Part shown: positions 13,296-13,629 of the stretch, in pieces
Layout of the letters: each line of letters opens with the position of its first letter
How positions within the stretch are numbered: the stretch's first letter is position 1
Assembly: GCA_045615545.1 (NCBI GenBank)
Contig: JAZLFA010000005.1
Span: forward strand, 1-13,629
Source of the DNA: SIG220 sp045615545
GTDB taxonomy: Bacteria; Bacillota_I; Bacilli_A; RFN20; CAG-826
Direction of reading: 5' to 3'
Length of the DNA stretch: 13,629 nt
Translations under genes and position numbers: made by a program
Notes under the pieces: model-generated
What the model saw: only the letters and a program-made list of their open reading frames with translations
The model's database searches: none
What the model was told of the DNA's origin: nothing

Positions 13296-13629
13296 GTAAA
13301 TTAATTATTCAAGACTCTATTTACTAAAGTGCGGACCAATATCGGAGGGAAATTTTTATCTTTTATTATTGTGATTAATTGTATTATAAATGTATAAATA
13401 AAAATGCTTACAAAACCTTTGAAAATTTCTATGCGTTAAATAAAAGTAAAATATTGATAAATAATTGTTATGATATATTACGTTTTAGGAAATGAGCGAG
13501 AATCCTAGGTTATTCAATTGCCGAGATGAAAGCGAGCAAAAGTAATTTCTTAAAAGTTATTTTCTTTGAAAATAAATTCCAAATTTCGTGTTAATATGAT
13601 ATAATAAAACTAAGAAATAATATGCTGTT
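13296..13629. other. Intergenic region with promoter-like sites, gene beyond window
   Basis: No open frame that I can support. TGATATATT (13471-13479) is an extended -10 whose transcript would begin near 13486 with a TAGGA...TCCTA pairing (13487-13506) and GCGAG twice. A perfect hairpin TTATTTTC-TTT-GAAAATAA lies at 13557-13575 without a T-run. I could not match this to a riboswitch or T-box that I know. Confidence 0.4.
13597..13605 (+). promoter_or_regulatory. Extended -10 promoter at the window end
   Basis: TGATATAAT is a perfect extended -10. With a start near 13612 and an ATG at 13622 it could drive a gene that continues beyond the window with a leader of about 10 bases. Confidence 0.55.

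Noticed and set aside
13486..13580. T-box or other known riboswitch leader
   Set aside because: No T-box antiterminator core and no conserved riboswitch core could be found in the sequence.
1..13629. Mycoplasma-type code with TGA as Trp
   Set aside because: Family Trp residues are TGG throughout, and TGA ends the serpin exactly where the fold should end; reading through would add IS sequence.
1..13629. CRISPR array
   Set aside because: No regularly spaced direct repeats were seen; the only guide-like element is the TnpB right end.

Overview
The window is A+T-rich (roughly one third G+C by eye) and reads cleanly with the standard bacterial code: conserved tryptophans are TGG, and TGA ends the serpin gene. 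Low G+C, a TnpB-type insertion element, a TrhP-type U32 protein, Gram-positive-style lipoproteins and frequent AAGGAG ribosome sites suggest an uncultured, probably host-associated member of Bacillota, of the Erysipelotrichales/RF39 kind. That placement is inference; no marker gene fixes it.

Layout. Positions 2-207 hold the end of an IS200/IS605-type element: the last 46 codons of tnpB and the right-end hairpin. Positions 245-2865 (minus strand) carry an ECF-like sigma factor, a one-pass membrane protein that starts inside the sigma stop codon (probable anti-sigma factor), and a secreted serpin lipoprotein. Positions 3073-8167 (plus strand) are a tight five-gene operon: U32 protein of TrhP type, SLC13/DASS-like transporter, AroQ-type chorismate mutase, processive GT2 and DPM1-like GT2. 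tRNA-Val(CAC) and tRNA-Thr(UGU) follow with their own promoter and a shared terminator. At 8416-8612 there is a scar: an operator-like repeat, a promoter, the first 29 codons of what looks like a fic gene, and an inverted, tnpB-less copy of the same IS right end. Then come a GNAT acetyltransferase (8642-9091), a 704-residue membrane protein with an N-terminal HTH (9176-11290), tRNA-Leu(UAG) with terminator, and a lipoprotein (11787-13295) with two PepSY-like repeats joined to a sphingomyelinase D/phospholipase D-like domain. The last 334 bases hold promoter-like sites but no complete gene.

How the genes may work together. TrhP proteins make 5-hydroxyuridine at tRNA position 34 in a prephenate-dependent way, and chorismate mutase makes prephenate. 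Finding both in one operon around an anion transporter with altered substrate motifs suggests a self-contained tRNA wobble-hydroxylation unit, possibly fed by an imported aromatic-pathway intermediate. The serpin and the SMaseD-like lipoprotein both point outward and could act on host or neighbour proteases and lipids. Several genes lack a Shine-Dalgarno site and have a -10 element ending only 6-9 bases before ATG, suggesting leaderless or near-leaderless mRNAs.
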